A DNA stretch of 16,989 nt from SFDP01 sp051653625 (GTDB lineage Bacteria > Bacillota > Clostridia > Lachnospirales > Lachnospiraceae): NCBI GenBank assembly GCA_051653625.1, contig JBOFWM010000115.1, positions 1 through 16,989 of the forward strand. The letters run 5' to 3'. The notes beneath the pieces were generated by a model. The model worked only from the letters and a program-made list of their open reading frames with translations. It did no database searches and was not told the DNA's origin. Each line of letters begins with the position of its first letter. Position 1 is the first letter of the stretch. Positions 1 through 7,548 of this stretch are shown one piece after another. The position numbers and the translations under genes are program-made.

Positions 1-2
1 AA

Positions 3-1307
3 ACTGCAGCACTAAAAATTGCTTGTACTAAACGACATATCAATCGTCTAATTGCTGGATATAAAGCATCTGGTAAAGCCTTCTTTGTTCATGGTAATCA
101 TGCACATAAACCAGTAACCACTATTTCCGAAGACACTAAGAACCTTGTTTATAGTTTGTACCAAACTAAATACTTTGAATCTAACCTTACTCATTATCAA
201 GAACTACTTGCTGAAATGGAAAATATTCATTTATCTGTCAGCTCTATTTCTTCTATTCTTAGAAAAAATTATATTCTTTCTCCAAAGGCTCATCGTTCTA
301 CAAAGAAAAAACTGAAACAGGAACTGAACGCTTTAAATTCTAAAACAAAATCTAAGAAGCAACAGGCTGCATTTCAGTCTTCTATTCTAGCTATTGATGA
401 AGCTCATCCAAGACATCCAAGAAGTGCTTTTTTTGGTGAAATGATTCAAATGGATGCTTCTGAATACTATTGGTTTGGTGATATTAAAACACATCTTCAT
501 ATTGCTGTAGATGATGCTTCTGGCACTCTTGTAGGTGCCTGGTTTGATACCCAAGAAACTTTAAATGGTTATTATAATGTATTACATCAAATACTCACGG
601 AGTATGGCATTCCCTATCAATTTTTCACCGATAATCGAACTGTTTTCGAATATAAGAAGAAAGATAATCAGGATGTGGAAAAAGATACCTTCACTCAATT
701 TGGCTATGCTTGCAAGCAATTGGGTATCGACATACGTACCTCAAGTATTCCGCAATCAAAAGGGCGGGTTGAAAGAATGAATGCCACCCTACAATCCCGC
801 CTAGCTGTAGAGCTACGTTTAAATAATGTTGCCTCCATTGATGAAGCCAACAAATTTCTGAACTCCTACATTAAGAAATTTAACAAACGTTTTGCTTTAC
901 CTATTGATAGTATCAAATCTGTGTTTGAAACACAACCAGATTCTAATAAAATCAACTTAACTTTAGCAATTCTTTCTTCTAGAAAAATAGATAATGGCAG
1001 TTGTCTCAAATATCACAAAGACTATTATTTACCAGTAGATGCCAATGGTCATGCAGTACATCACCGTAAAGGAACCTCTGTAATGGTGATTAAAGCATTT
1101 GATGGTGAACTATACAGTTGTATAGGCGAACAGATTTATGGTCTTGAAAAGCTCCTTGAACACCACTTGGTATCAAAAGCTTTTGATCTAGCAGAACTTT
1201 CACAGGAACCAAAGAAAAAATATATACCACCAATGTCACATCCGTGGAAAAAAACATCTTTTGATAAATATATGAATAAACAATCCCATAGAAAAGATAT
1301 AGCATAA
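3..1307 (+). CDS. ISNCY-like DDE transposase (5' truncated by window edge)
   Basis: This protein would catalyse IS strand cleavage and transfer. The reading frame is open from base 3, giving 434 visible residues; the first TTG at 156 is not a real start. Residues 1-51 form a helix-turn-helix with a typical IS arrangement (a segment reading CTKRHINRLIAGYKASGKA), followed by a spacer with FVHGNHAHKP. An integrase-like core follows. Likely catalytic acids are D151 (in QMDASEYYWFG), D210 (in FFTDNRTVFEY) and E257 (in SKGRVERMNATLQSRL). A basic C-terminal region ends at TAA 1305-1307. About 20 N-terminal residues seem to be missing outside the window. No frameshift is visible, so the gene may be functional. 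The ISNCY assignment is from family resemblance; related rve-type families cannot be fully excluded. Confidence 0.85.
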   Translation, partial: TAALKIACTKRHINRLIAGYKASGKAFFVHGNHAHKPVTTISEDTKNLVYSLYQTKYFESNLTHYQELLAEMENIHLSVSSISSILRKNYILSPKAHRSTKKKLKQELNALNSKTKSKKQQAAFQSSILAIDEAHPRHPRSAFFGEMIQMDASEYYWFGDIKTHLHIAVDDASGTLVGAWFDTQETLNGYYNVLHQILTEYGIPYQFFTDNRTVFEYKKKDNQDVEKDTFTQFGYACKQLGIDIRTSSIPQSKGRVERMNATLQSRLAVELRLNNVASIDEANKFLNSYIKKFNKRFALPIDSIKSVFETQPDSNKINLTLAILSSRKIDNGSCLKYHKDYYLPVDANGHAVHHRKGTSVMVIKAFDGELYSCIGEQIYGLEKLLEHHLVSKAFDLAELSQEPKKKYIPPMSHPWKKTSFDKYMNKQSHRKDIA

Positions 1308-1311
1308 TTTG

Positions 1312-1346
1312 TAAATATTAGCACCGATTTTCGGTGCTAATATTTA
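1312..1346 (+). terminator. Perfect hairpin after the transposase gene
   Basis: A 16-bp perfect inverted repeat (arms 1312-1327 and 1331-1346) surrounds a 3-nt TTT loop. Its core GCACCGA/TCGGTGC is the only GC-rich part. It starts 5 nt after the transposase stop. There is no long T run after it, but its outer arms are A/T pairs. It is likely a transcription terminator carried by the IS, shielding neighbours from transposase transcripts and also able to stop the minus-strand operon on the far side. Confidence 0.65.
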
Positions 1347-1355
1347 AGATTTATT

Positions 1356-1380
1356 GGGACATTTTCAAAAATGGTTGACA
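1356..1380 (+). repeat. Candidate right terminal repeat of the IS
   Basis: This 25-base segment lies between the IS hairpin and the neighbouring gene. It begins GGGACATTTT and ends ATGGTTGACA, and contains a small palindrome, CATTTT-CA-AAAATG. On the minus strand it begins TGTCAACC and ends GTCCC, a plausible IS end. It cannot be confirmed without the left end. Confidence 0.45.
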
Positions 1381-1391
1381 GAAATATTAAG

Positions 1392-3023
1392 TTACTCAAT
1401 ACTTCTAACTGCGCTTATTCCATATCCTTCTAAATAAGTTACATTAATTGTATCTCCCTCTTTTTTCTTTAAAATAGAAAGCAATTCTTCATTCGATAAA
1501 TTAATATCGAAAATTTCATTATTACCAACTATTCCAAAATAATAATGAGTTGTACCTTCTAATACAATTGGAGCAATATATTCAATTTCTCCACTTGCAG
1601 TCTTATACGCATCAATGTTTTCACTTACAATACCATTTGTATTAAGTAATGAATTATAATTTTTTTCACATTCTTGAACAGTATCCCCAATAGCAACCCA
1701 TTGATATTTTTGTACATTTACCATTGCATATTTCTTTACAAGTCCAGAATCATCTTTAAGTGCCATAAAATAAGTTGGCTCTCCTTGAATATTCAATAAA
1801 AGTGGGAAAGTTGCTTTATATCCCAAATTTTGTACTTGCCCTTGAGCAGATGACATTGCCGAATCTTCTATCGCACCTTCTACTTTATAATATTTTGTTT
1901 CCATTGTTCGTTGATTCATTAAAACAAATCCAACATTTGATTGATCTCCACTTACACTTGTTATTCCTGTATATACCCATACATCGTCTTCAAGTGCTAT
2001 ATAATTATATCCATTTGTAGTTTTCAAACAATCTCTTTGACCTAAAATACTATTAAAATATCCATTTTTTAAGACTCCATAATAATTATACAATGTGGTA
2101 AGAAGTTCTGCCGAATATACTTTGTCAACCCATGTTGGAACATCTTCTACCTTGTATTCAATTGTTTCGCCTGTAATAGCATTACAAAGAACTACTTTTC
2201 CAATTGTTTGTCCTCCAAATAAACCAATATTAAATTGTTTAACTGGACAAACCCAATAAGGAGTCCCTTCATCGTCAATCTCAAAGAAAATTTGATCGTC
2301 AAATATATAAGTTGGATATCGAAATCTAAGATGACGATACAAATTACGATTTAAATGTTCTGATTTTGAATATTTAATTCCCTCTTCTACCATAACAACT
2401 TGTGTATCTTGTGTTGCCATATCAATTAAAATATATCCCGGAATTCCTTTCGCTTGATTTGTAAACCATTTAATTGTATCTGCATAAATAAGTGGTGTTA
2501 CACGAACTGGTTTATCATTCAAATTAATTTGTGTATAATCATTTGCAACTTCAAATTGAGAAACCATATTTACTAAACCACCCATTTTACGATCACCAAG
2601 TAGTGAGGCTGATTCTTTATCAAGCAACGGAATTGTTCTATAATCAACTTCCGCTATATCTTCCGTAAAATTACCTTCTGTTACTTTAAGTAATTGTTGA
2701 TATTTTTTCGCATTTATAATCGGCGATGACAAAATTGATCCAACTGCATAAATTATAGCTGTCAATGCTAATAATACAATTAAAATTCTTGTTTTCTTCA
2801 ATTCTTTAAAATGAAACTGTAACTCATTATTTTCTATTGAAAGTATACGATTTCCATCTTTTCGTAATATATTTAAAATTATAATAATTACAAATACGAG
2901 CATTATAAAAAACCAAAATGAACTTGAGTGAATATTAATTGCCGGTAATGTAACATAGTATATTCCACCTACTATTACTAATAATGCAAGAACTACCCCT
3001 ATTATTTTTCCTATTCTTTTCAT
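1392..3023 (-). CDS. Conserved membrane-anchored protein of unknown function
   Basis: I do not recognise a named family. From Met 3021-3023 the protein has 543 residues. Three hydrophobic segments lie near residues 5-24, 34-53 and 77-98, then a large soluble region of about 440 residues rich in beta-prone, Tyr/Val-rich stretches and without an evident enzyme motif. Two or three copies of a PepSY-like or beta-propeller-like fold are possible but not demonstrable by eye. The chosen start has AGGGG at 3029-3033 with 5-nt spacing. A longer in-frame ATG at 3065 overlaps the upstream stop and has no Shine-Dalgarno. It is the last gene of a four-gene minus-strand run, 25 nt after the TtcA-like gene. 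Its stop lies about 11 bp from the IS end. Topology suggests a membrane anchor with one large domain, whose side of the membrane I cannot tell. Confidence 0.8.
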   Translation of the reverse strand: MKRIGKIIGVVLALLVIVGGIYYVTLPAINIHSSSFWFFIMLVFVIIIILNILRKDGNRILSIENNELQFHFKELKKTRILIVLLALTAIIYAVGSILSSPIINAKKYQQLLKVTEGNFTEDIAEVDYRTIPLLDKESASLLGDRKMGGLVNMVSQFEVANDYTQINLNDKPVRVTPLIYADTIKWFTNQAKGIPGYILIDMATQDTQVVMVEEGIKYSKSEHLNRNLYRHLRFRYPTYIFDDQIFFEIDDEGTPYWVCPVKQFNIGLFGGQTIGKVVLCNAITGETIEYKVEDVPTWVDKVYSAELLTTLYNYYGVLKNGYFNSILGQRDCLKTTNGYNYIALEDDVWVYTGITSVSGDQSNVGFVLMNQRTMETKYYKVEGAIEDSAMSSAQGQVQNLGYKATFPLLLNIQGEPTYFMALKDDSGLVKKYAMVNVQKYQWVAIGDTVQECEKNYNSLLNTNGIVSENIDAYKTASGEIEYIAPIVLEGTTHYYFGIVGNNEIFDINLSNEELLSILKKKEGDTINVTYLEGYGISAVRSIE

Positions 3024-3028
3024 GATTT

Positions 3029-3033
3029 CCCCT
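3029..3033 (-). promoter_or_regulatory. Ribosome binding site deciding the membrane protein start
   Basis: AGGGG on the minus strand sits 5 nt before ATG 3021-3023. This supports that start over the in-frame ATG 14 codons upstream, which overlaps the preceding gene and lacks a Shine-Dalgarno sequence. Confidence 0.65.
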
Positions 3034-3048
3034 ATTCTTTCTATAAAA

Positions 3049-4200
3049 TTATATATCGTACTCATCTAAAAAATGATGTTTTATTCCATCTTTTTTATAG
3101 GCAATAATGGTTTTTAAATTTACATTTTCAACACTTTTAAATATATTGCTTTCTATAAAAGGATTTACATTTTTCAATTCTTTTATTAATTCTTTTATTT
3201 CCATTCTTTTTGAAACACTACTTCCATCTTCTCTACAAGATGTACATGTATCAGTAAATTTACAAGCACATTGTATAAAATGCAATTCATTATAATCACG
3301 CCAATGTAAAATATCTTTTTCTCGTATTAAATACATTGGTCGAATTAATTCCATTCCTTCAAAATTCGTGCTTTTTAATTTAGGCATCATTGTTTGTATT
3401 TGTGCACCATACATCATGCCCATGAGTATGGTTTCAATCACATCATCATAATGATGTCCTAGTGCAATCTTATTACATCCTAATTCTTTTGCCTTATTAT
3501 ACAAATATCCACGCCTCATTCTTGCACATAAATAACATGGTGATTTTTCCACTTCGTATACAGCATCAAATATATTGGAATTAAAAATCGTAATAGGGAT
3601 ATCTAACTTTTTTGCATTTTGTATAATTACCTCTCTATTGATATCATTATATCCAGGATCCATTACAAGAAAAACAAGTTCAAACGAAAATTTATTATGT
3701 CTTTTCAATTCTTGAAAAAGCTTTGCCATTACCATAGAGTCTTTTCCACCAGAAATACAAATTGCAACCTTATCCCCTTCCTTTAATAAGTCATATTGCA
3801 TAATTGCTTTTGCAAAAGGCGTAAATAATTCTTTATGAAATTTTTTTCGTATGCTTTTTTCTACTTCTCTTGCTTTTTCTTCTAACTCAATTTTTTCTTT
3901 TTGAGCAAAACTTTTTATTAAATAGCTACTATATCCCCCTACTAAGTGATACGCATCAAAACCTTTATCCGAAAAATAACTGGCAACATCTTCACTTATA
4001 ACACCTTTCATACAATAAAAAATGAGTTTTTTCTCAAGTGGAAAATCATGAATGTTTTCTTTTAGTTTAACTTCTGGAATGCATATGGCATGTTTTATTG
4101 CTCCATACGTAAAAGAGATTTGATCTCTTATATCAATTAAAATATACTCTTCTTTTTTTAATTTTATTAATTCATCTACCGATAATTTTTTTGCATTCAC
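3049..4200 (-). CDS. Rhodanese domain fused to TtcA-like tRNA thiolase
   Basis: The protein joins a sulfurtransferase to a PP-loop tRNA-modifying enzyme of the TtcA type (2-thiocytidine at tRNA position 32). Residue numbers are from the GTG start, 383 residues in all. A rhodanese domain spans about 5-95, with candidate persulfide cysteine C63 in a loop CMKGVIS. A charged helical linker follows (about 100-125). The ATP-binding PP-loop SGGKDS is at 150-155. CYLCARMRRG (C222, C225) matches the TtcA iron-sulfur pair, and GHHYDD is near 248-253. A third family cysteine probably lies in FIQCACKFT (C311/C313), followed by CTSC at 319-322. The start is uncertain: GTG 4198-4200 has AGGA 12 nt upstream, while an in-frame TTG at 4221 has no Shine-Dalgarno in front of it. 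It lies 29 nt after the ABC permease gene. The fusion suggests in-protein sulfur delivery; the exact tRNA substrate is inferred. Confidence 0.85.
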   Translation of the reverse strand: MNAKKLSVDELIKLKKEEYILIDIRDQISFTYGAIKHAICIPEVKLKENIHDFPLEKKLIFYCMKGVISEDVASYFSDKGFDAYHLVGGYSSYLIKSFAQKEKIELEEKAREVEKSIRKKFHKELFTPFAKAIMQYDLLKEGDKVAICISGGKDSMVMAKLFQELKRHNKFSFELVFLVMDPGYNDINREVIIQNAKKLDIPITIFNSNIFDAVYEVEKSPCYLCARMRRGYLYNKAKELGCNKIALGHHYDDVIETILMGMMYGAQIQTMMPKLKSTNFEGMELIRPMYLIREKDILHWRDYNELHFIQCACKFTDTCTSCREDGSSVSKRMEIKELIKELKNVNPFIESNIFKSVENVNLKTIIAYKKDGIKHHFLDEYDI

Positions 4201-4229
4201 TGCATTTCTTTTTCCTTTCAAATTTCAAT

Positions 4230-5024
4230 TTATAATGGCAAATCTCTTTTTGTAAATTTCCATATTCCTGTACCATACAATAAAACGGTTCCAATTACAA
4301 GCATTGTAAAATTTCCTAATACAGATTCTCCTCCTATAATTTTATCAGGAGTAAATAAAGAATAAATGCTTGCATATTTTAAAAACTCAAATGTATCTCC
4401 CATATTAGAAAGCATCATACACAAATATCCTATCACTGGAACTGCACTTGCATAAAGAAAATAAGATTTGCTTTCGCTTACAAAACAACCAACACAAAAT
4501 AAAATTCCTGAAATCATTACTTGCAACAACCAAACCCCAATATTCAAAACAAGAAACGTTTTAATTTCTAACTGACCTTTAAAAAATAATTCCGAAAAAA
4601 CAATTCCACTTATTGTAATACAAATACATAAATCTGTGACTGAACACACAAGAGTTATCGCTTGTGTACAAACAATATGTAAACGCGAGAATTTCCCCGA
4701 AAGAAGTAGTGCCATAGAACCAGTGTCGATATATTTTACAAGCAATGTATTACATAGGATTAATGAATAGATAAAAGGAATTAAAAGCATTAAAAACCCA
4801 TACAAATACGTATTAATAAATGCAATTAAAGTATCCGTTGCTCCAACCATTCCAAAAGCTGCCATCATTTCTGGCATAATTTCTTGGTATGCTGTAAGTG
4901 TTTCCATAAGCTTTGGTTCATACATATAAATTATGATTCCTTGATACATGAAAAGCAATAAAAGAAATCCAATAAAAGGTTTTATTGTTTGTAACACATT
5001 TCTTTTTAGCAATATAAATAACAT
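4230..5024 (-). CDS. ABC-2 type transporter permease
   Basis: This 264-residue integral membrane protein has about six hydrophobic segments (near 17-36, 66-92, 115-143, 157-182, 187-207, 237-254), the usual architecture of ABC-2 exporter permeases. Residues around GSMALLLSGKFSR match the conserved cytoplasmic loop of that family, and the C-terminus FTKRDLPL is typical. ATG 5022-5024 follows GGGAGG with 6-nt spacing, and only 3 nt separate it from the ATPase stop, so the two are translated together. It should pair with the upstream ATPase as an efflux system. The substrate cannot be told; drugs, antimicrobial peptides or lipids are all possible for this class. Confidence 0.9.
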   Translation of the reverse strand: MLFILLKRNVLQTIKPFIGFLLLLFMYQGIIIYMYEPKLMETLTAYQEIMPEMMAAFGMVGATDTLIAFINTYLYGFLMLLIPFIYSLILCNTLLVKYIDTGSMALLLSGKFSRLHIVCTQAITLVCSVTDLCICITISGIVFSELFFKGQLEIKTFLVLNIGVWLLQVMISGILFCVGCFVSESKSYFLYASAVPVIGYLCMMLSNMGDTFEFLKYASIYSLFTPDKIIGGESVLGNFTMLVIGTVLLYGTGIWKFTKRDLPL

Positions 5025-5027
5025 AAA

Positions 5028-5906
5028 TTACCTCCCATAAAAATGTAAAAACATTTCTTCTAATGATGGTTTTTTCTCTTCTAAATCCAAAATTGAATAA
5101 TTTGATAGTTTTCTCAAAAAATTATTTAATGGACCATCAACCTCAACAATCAACATCATTCCTTCTTCTTTTAAAATTGAAACTCCAGATTGCTTCATTG
5201 CATTGATTTCTTCTATCTTCTCAAAAGTAATTTTAAATTGCTTCTTTCTTTTTCCTTGTAAATCAGCCATCTTCTCTATCGCAACAATTTTACCATTTTT
5301 AATGATTGCAGTACGATCACATGTTTTTTCAATTTCCTCAAAAATATGAGAAGACATAAATATTGTGGTTCCTTTTTTTTTCTCTTCAAGTAATAATTCT
5401 ACAAATCGATTTTGCATAAGAGGATCAAGCCCACTTGTTGGCTCATCTAAAATCACTATTTCTGGCTGATTCATAAATGCTAAAATAATACCTAGCTTTT
5501 GTTTCATTCCCTTTGACATTTTATGTATTCTACCATTTGGGTCTAATTCAAAAAATTTCATTAATTCTTGCATTCTTGTTTTATTTTTTATTCCATAATA
5601 TTCACTCATAAAAGTAAGTAGCTGTACTCCTTTTAAATCATCAAAAAATGAAAGCTCTCCTGCTAAATATCCCAAATTTTCTTTTATTTTATGTGATTCC
5701 ATAAAACAATCTAATCCATTAATTTTACAGATACCTTTATCGACATGAATAAAACCCATTAATGCACGAATTGTTGTTGTTTTCCCAGCACCATTTGGTC
5801 CTAAAAAACCAAATATTTCCCCTTTATTTACTGTTAAATTCACATCAAATATACCTTTATTATTCCCATAATCCTTTGTTAATTGTTGTAAATTTATTAT
5901 TTCCAA
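5028..5906 (-). CDS. ABC transporter ATP-binding protein
   Basis: This is the nucleotide-binding subunit of the exporter formed with the downstream permease. In 292 residues it shows Walker A GPNGAGKT (36-43), the signature SKGMKQ (131-136; a G at the usual second position is replaced by K, as in many BcrA-like subunits), Walker B VILDEP (151-156), a D-loop SGLDP (158-162) and the switch histidine H187 in MSSHIFEE. A C-terminal domain of about 80 residues follows the core, as in the BcrA/YxlF class. The start is TTG 5904-5906, preceded by GGAGG with 10-nt spacing, and no ATG is available upstream in frame near that site. It is the first gene of the minus-strand run and diverges from the pyridoxal kinase gene. 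Confidence 0.92.
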   Translation of the reverse strand: MEIINLQQLTKDYGNNKGIFDVNLTVNKGEIFGFLGPNGAGKTTTIRALMGFIHVDKGICKINGLDCFMESHKIKENLGYLAGELSFFDDLKGVQLLTFMSEYYGIKNKTRMQELMKFFELDPNGRIHKMSKGMKQKLGIILAFMNQPEIVILDEPTSGLDPLMQNRFVELLLEEKKKGTTIFMSSHIFEEIEKTCDRTAIIKNGKIVAIEKMADLQGKRKKQFKITFEKIEEINAMKQSGVSILKEEGMMLIVEVDGPLNNFLRKLSNYSILDLEEKKPSLEEMFLHFYGR

Positions 5907-5990
5907 AAATGATTTCCTCCTTTACAAGGTTTATTTTTCTATTTTATCATATTTACAATATGTATTATATATTTTTTTGTTATTTTTTAA

Positions 5991-6036
5991 CTGGTACTGT
6001 CCTATTTTTAACTTCTGGTATTTTTATTAAGTCCAG
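5991..6036. promoter_or_regulatory. Three CTGG boxes, candidate operator before pdxK
   Basis: Two direct copies, CTGGTAC at 5991-5997 and CTGGTAT at 6015-6021, start 24 bp apart and are each preceded by TTTTTAAC. An inverted copy, GTCCAG at 6031-6036, ends 4 bp before the pdxK extended -10. Spaced direct repeats are typical of MocR/GntR-type regulators such as PdxR and GabR, which sense PLP. The regulator gene is not in the window, so the assignment is an inference from position and repeat structure. Confidence 0.45.
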
Positions 6037-6049
6037 TTTTTGTTATACT
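6021..6049 (+). promoter_or_regulatory. Promoter of the pdxK gene
   Basis: An extended -10, TGTTATACT (TG at 6041-6042, hexamer 6044-6049), is the main element. A weak -35 may be TTTTTA at 6021-6026 with 17-bp spacing. Transcription would begin near 6056, about 24 nt before the start codon. Confidence 0.5.
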
Positions 6050-6079
6050 ATAAAAAAACATAAAAGGTTGGTAAGCAGT

Positions 6080-6907
6080 ATGTCAAAATATACACAAAAA
6101 AAATTAGCAATTATTAATGATTTATCTGGCTATGGTAGATGTTCTTTAACAGTTGCACTCCCTATAATCTCAGCTTTAAAGGTACAATGTTGTCCCGTTC
6201 CTACTTCAATCCTATCAAATCATACAGGATTTGCAACATATTCTTTTTTTGACTTTACAAAAGAGATGCCATCTTATATTGATAATTGGAAAAAACTAAA
6301 TCTAACTTTTGATGGGATTGCAACTGGATTTTTAGGTTCAAAAGAACAAATTGAGTTTGTGATTGATTTCTTTAAATACTTTAAACAAAAAAATACTATG
6401 ATTATTGTTGACCCTGTAATGGGCGACCATGGAAAATCATATACTACTTATACGCCTCAAATGTGTGAAGCAATGAAGGAACTTGTAAAATATGCAGATA
6501 TTTTAACCCCAAATGTGACAGAAGCATGTATTTTAACAGATACTCCTTATAAAGACAAATGGACGACAAAGGAATTAATTCAATTAGCATCTGAGTTATC
6601 TAAACAAGGACCAAAAAAAGTTGTAATAACAGGAATTCCCCAAAAAACACTTTTAGCTAATTTATGTTTTGAGGTAGACTGCGATCCTTCTTTCATTAAA
6701 ACATATAAAGTCGGTAGTCAGCGTCCTGGAACTGGCGATATTTTTTCTTCCATTATTGCAGCAGATGCACTGCATAATATTTCCTTTAAAAATTCAGTAA
6801 AAAAAGCATCTTTATTTATAAAAAAATGTATACAAAAATCAATCGAGTTAGAAACACCATTATCAGAAGGTGTCTGTTTTGAAGAACTTCTTCACACGTT
6901 AAAATAA
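6080..6907 (+). CDS. pdxK: Pyridoxal/pyridoxamine kinase
   Basis: This enzyme phosphorylates B6 vitamers with ATP to give the 5'-phosphates (PLP salvage). The 275-residue protein is a ribokinase-superfamily B6 kinase. The N-terminus has NDLSGYGRCSLTVALP (13-28) and the substrate-side SNHTGF (46-51), and the C-terminal catalytic motif is GTGD (217-220, D220 the likely base). The length fits the family. The reading frame is open far upstream to 5762, but that stretch lies antisense to the ABC ATPase and its promoter region. The ATG at 6080, just before MSKYTQKKLAI, starts the homologous part. Its Shine-Dalgarno is weak (AAAGG at 6063-6067, 12-nt spacing). The radical SAM gene follows 14 nt after its stop. 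The pdxK/pdxY-type distinction for Firmicutes enzymes is not settled by sequence alone. Confidence 0.9.
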   Translation: MSKYTQKKLAIINDLSGYGRCSLTVALPIISALKVQCCPVPTSILSNHTGFATYSFFDFTKEMPSYIDNWKKLNLTFDGIATGFLGSKEQIEFVIDFFKYFKQKNTMIIVDPVMGDHGKSYTTYTPQMCEAMKELVKYADILTPNVTEACILTDTPYKDKWTTKELIQLASELSKQGPKKVVITGIPQKTLLANLCFEVDCDPSFIKTYKVGSQRPGTGDIFSSIIAADALHNISFKNSVKKASLFIKKCIQKSIELETPLSEGVCFEELLHTLK

Positions 6908-6921
6908 AAAGGAGATTAGCT

Positions 6922-7536
6922 ATGAAAAAAACTATGACAATTTTATATGAAGCATATAATAATCTGTATATTAATATCACAAATAAATGTCCTTGTAATT
7001 GTACTTTTTGTTTGAGACAAACAAGAGATTCTATTGAACATTCTAATTCACTATGGCTTGAACGCGAACCAAATTATGATGAAATTATAATGGAATTTCA
7101 TAAATATGATCTTTCAAAGTATAAAGATATTGTTTTTTGTGGTTTTGGAGAACCAACAGAACGATTAGAACTTATTTTAGATGTTGCACACTATTTAAAA
7201 CAAACATATACTAATAGAATTCGCATTAATACAAATGGTCTTTGTAATTTAATTCATGGAAAATCAATCGCTTATACTTTCGAAGGATTAATTGATTGTG
7301 TTTCTATAAGTCTTAACACCCCTAACGAAGATAGGTATCATGAACTTGTACAAAGTAAATTTGGAAAACAGTCTTTTAAAGAGATGCTTCTTTTTGCCGA
7401 AGAAGTAACGAAGTATGTTCCTAAAGTATATCTTACTACTGTTGCTACTACATTAACAAAAGAAGAAGAAATGGAATGCAAAAAAATATGTGACGCCATA
7501 GGCGCCACATATCGAATTAGACCTTGGGAAGATTAA
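6922..7536 (+). CDS. Small radical SAM protein, TatD-linked type
   Basis: This 204-residue radical SAM protein has a CX3CX2C cluster motif (C23, C27, C30) in NKCPCNCTFCLR, which would hold a [4Fe-4S] cluster for cleaving S-adenosylmethionine. The motif also has an extra cysteine, C25. A glycine-rich CGFGEPTER segment and a strand with INTNGL follow, as expected for the partial TIM barrel. The overall pattern and the C-terminal YRIRPWED match the tatD-linked radical SAM family, whose members usually sit beside, or are fused to, a TatD-type nuclease gene. No TatD gene is in the window. Start ATG 6922-6924 has AAGGAG upstream. Its substrate is unknown. The gene ends in a hairpin shared with the convergent helicase gene. 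Confidence 0.85.
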   Translation: MKKTMTILYEAYNNLYINITNKCPCNCTFCLRQTRDSIEHSNSLWLEREPNYDEIIMEFHKYDLSKYKDIVFCGFGEPTERLELILDVAHYLKQTYTNRIRINTNGLCNLIHGKSIAYTFEGLIDCVSISLNTPNEDRYHELVQSKFGKQSFKEMLLFAEEVTKYVPKVYLTTVATTLTKEEEMECKKICDAIGATYRIRPWED

Positions 7537-7548
7537 ATTTAATCTTCC
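7527..7548 (+). terminator. Intrinsic terminator after the radical SAM gene
   Basis: A perfect palindrome, GGAAGATTAAA (7527-7537) with TTTAATCTTCC (7538-7548), is followed by TTTTTC. The T run is on the plus strand, so it should stop the pdxK-radical SAM transcript. It covers both stop codons: the radical SAM TAA at 7534-7536 and the helicase stop at 7539-7541. Confidence 0.7.

Larger units (their letters stand above)
1..1381 (+). mobile_element. Insertion sequence, ISNCY-like, right part only
   Basis: This is the 3' portion of an insertion sequence. It contains a DDE transposase open at the window's left edge, a perfect hairpin just after the transposase stop, and an AT-rich segment at 1356-1380 that probably is the right terminal repeat. 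The boundary near 1381 is inferred, because the next gene's stop codon lies at 1392-1394. The left end is outside the window, so neither the paired inverted repeat nor a target-site duplication can be checked. The family call rests on the transposase architecture (an HTH followed by an integrase-like catalytic core) and not on matched ends. Confidence 0.75.

Noticed and set aside
156..158. TTG as the transposase start
   Set aside because: The frame is open to the window edge and encodes a helix-turn-helix upstream, so the true start is outside the window.
1775..2020. Plus-strand Leu-rich open frame of 81 codons
   Set aside because: It is antisense to the membrane protein; hydrophobic antisense frames are common in AT-rich genes.
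5762..6079. In-frame extension of the pdxK reading frame
   Set aside because: It lies antisense to the ABC ATPase start and contains the pdxK promoter; the conserved protein begins at 6080.
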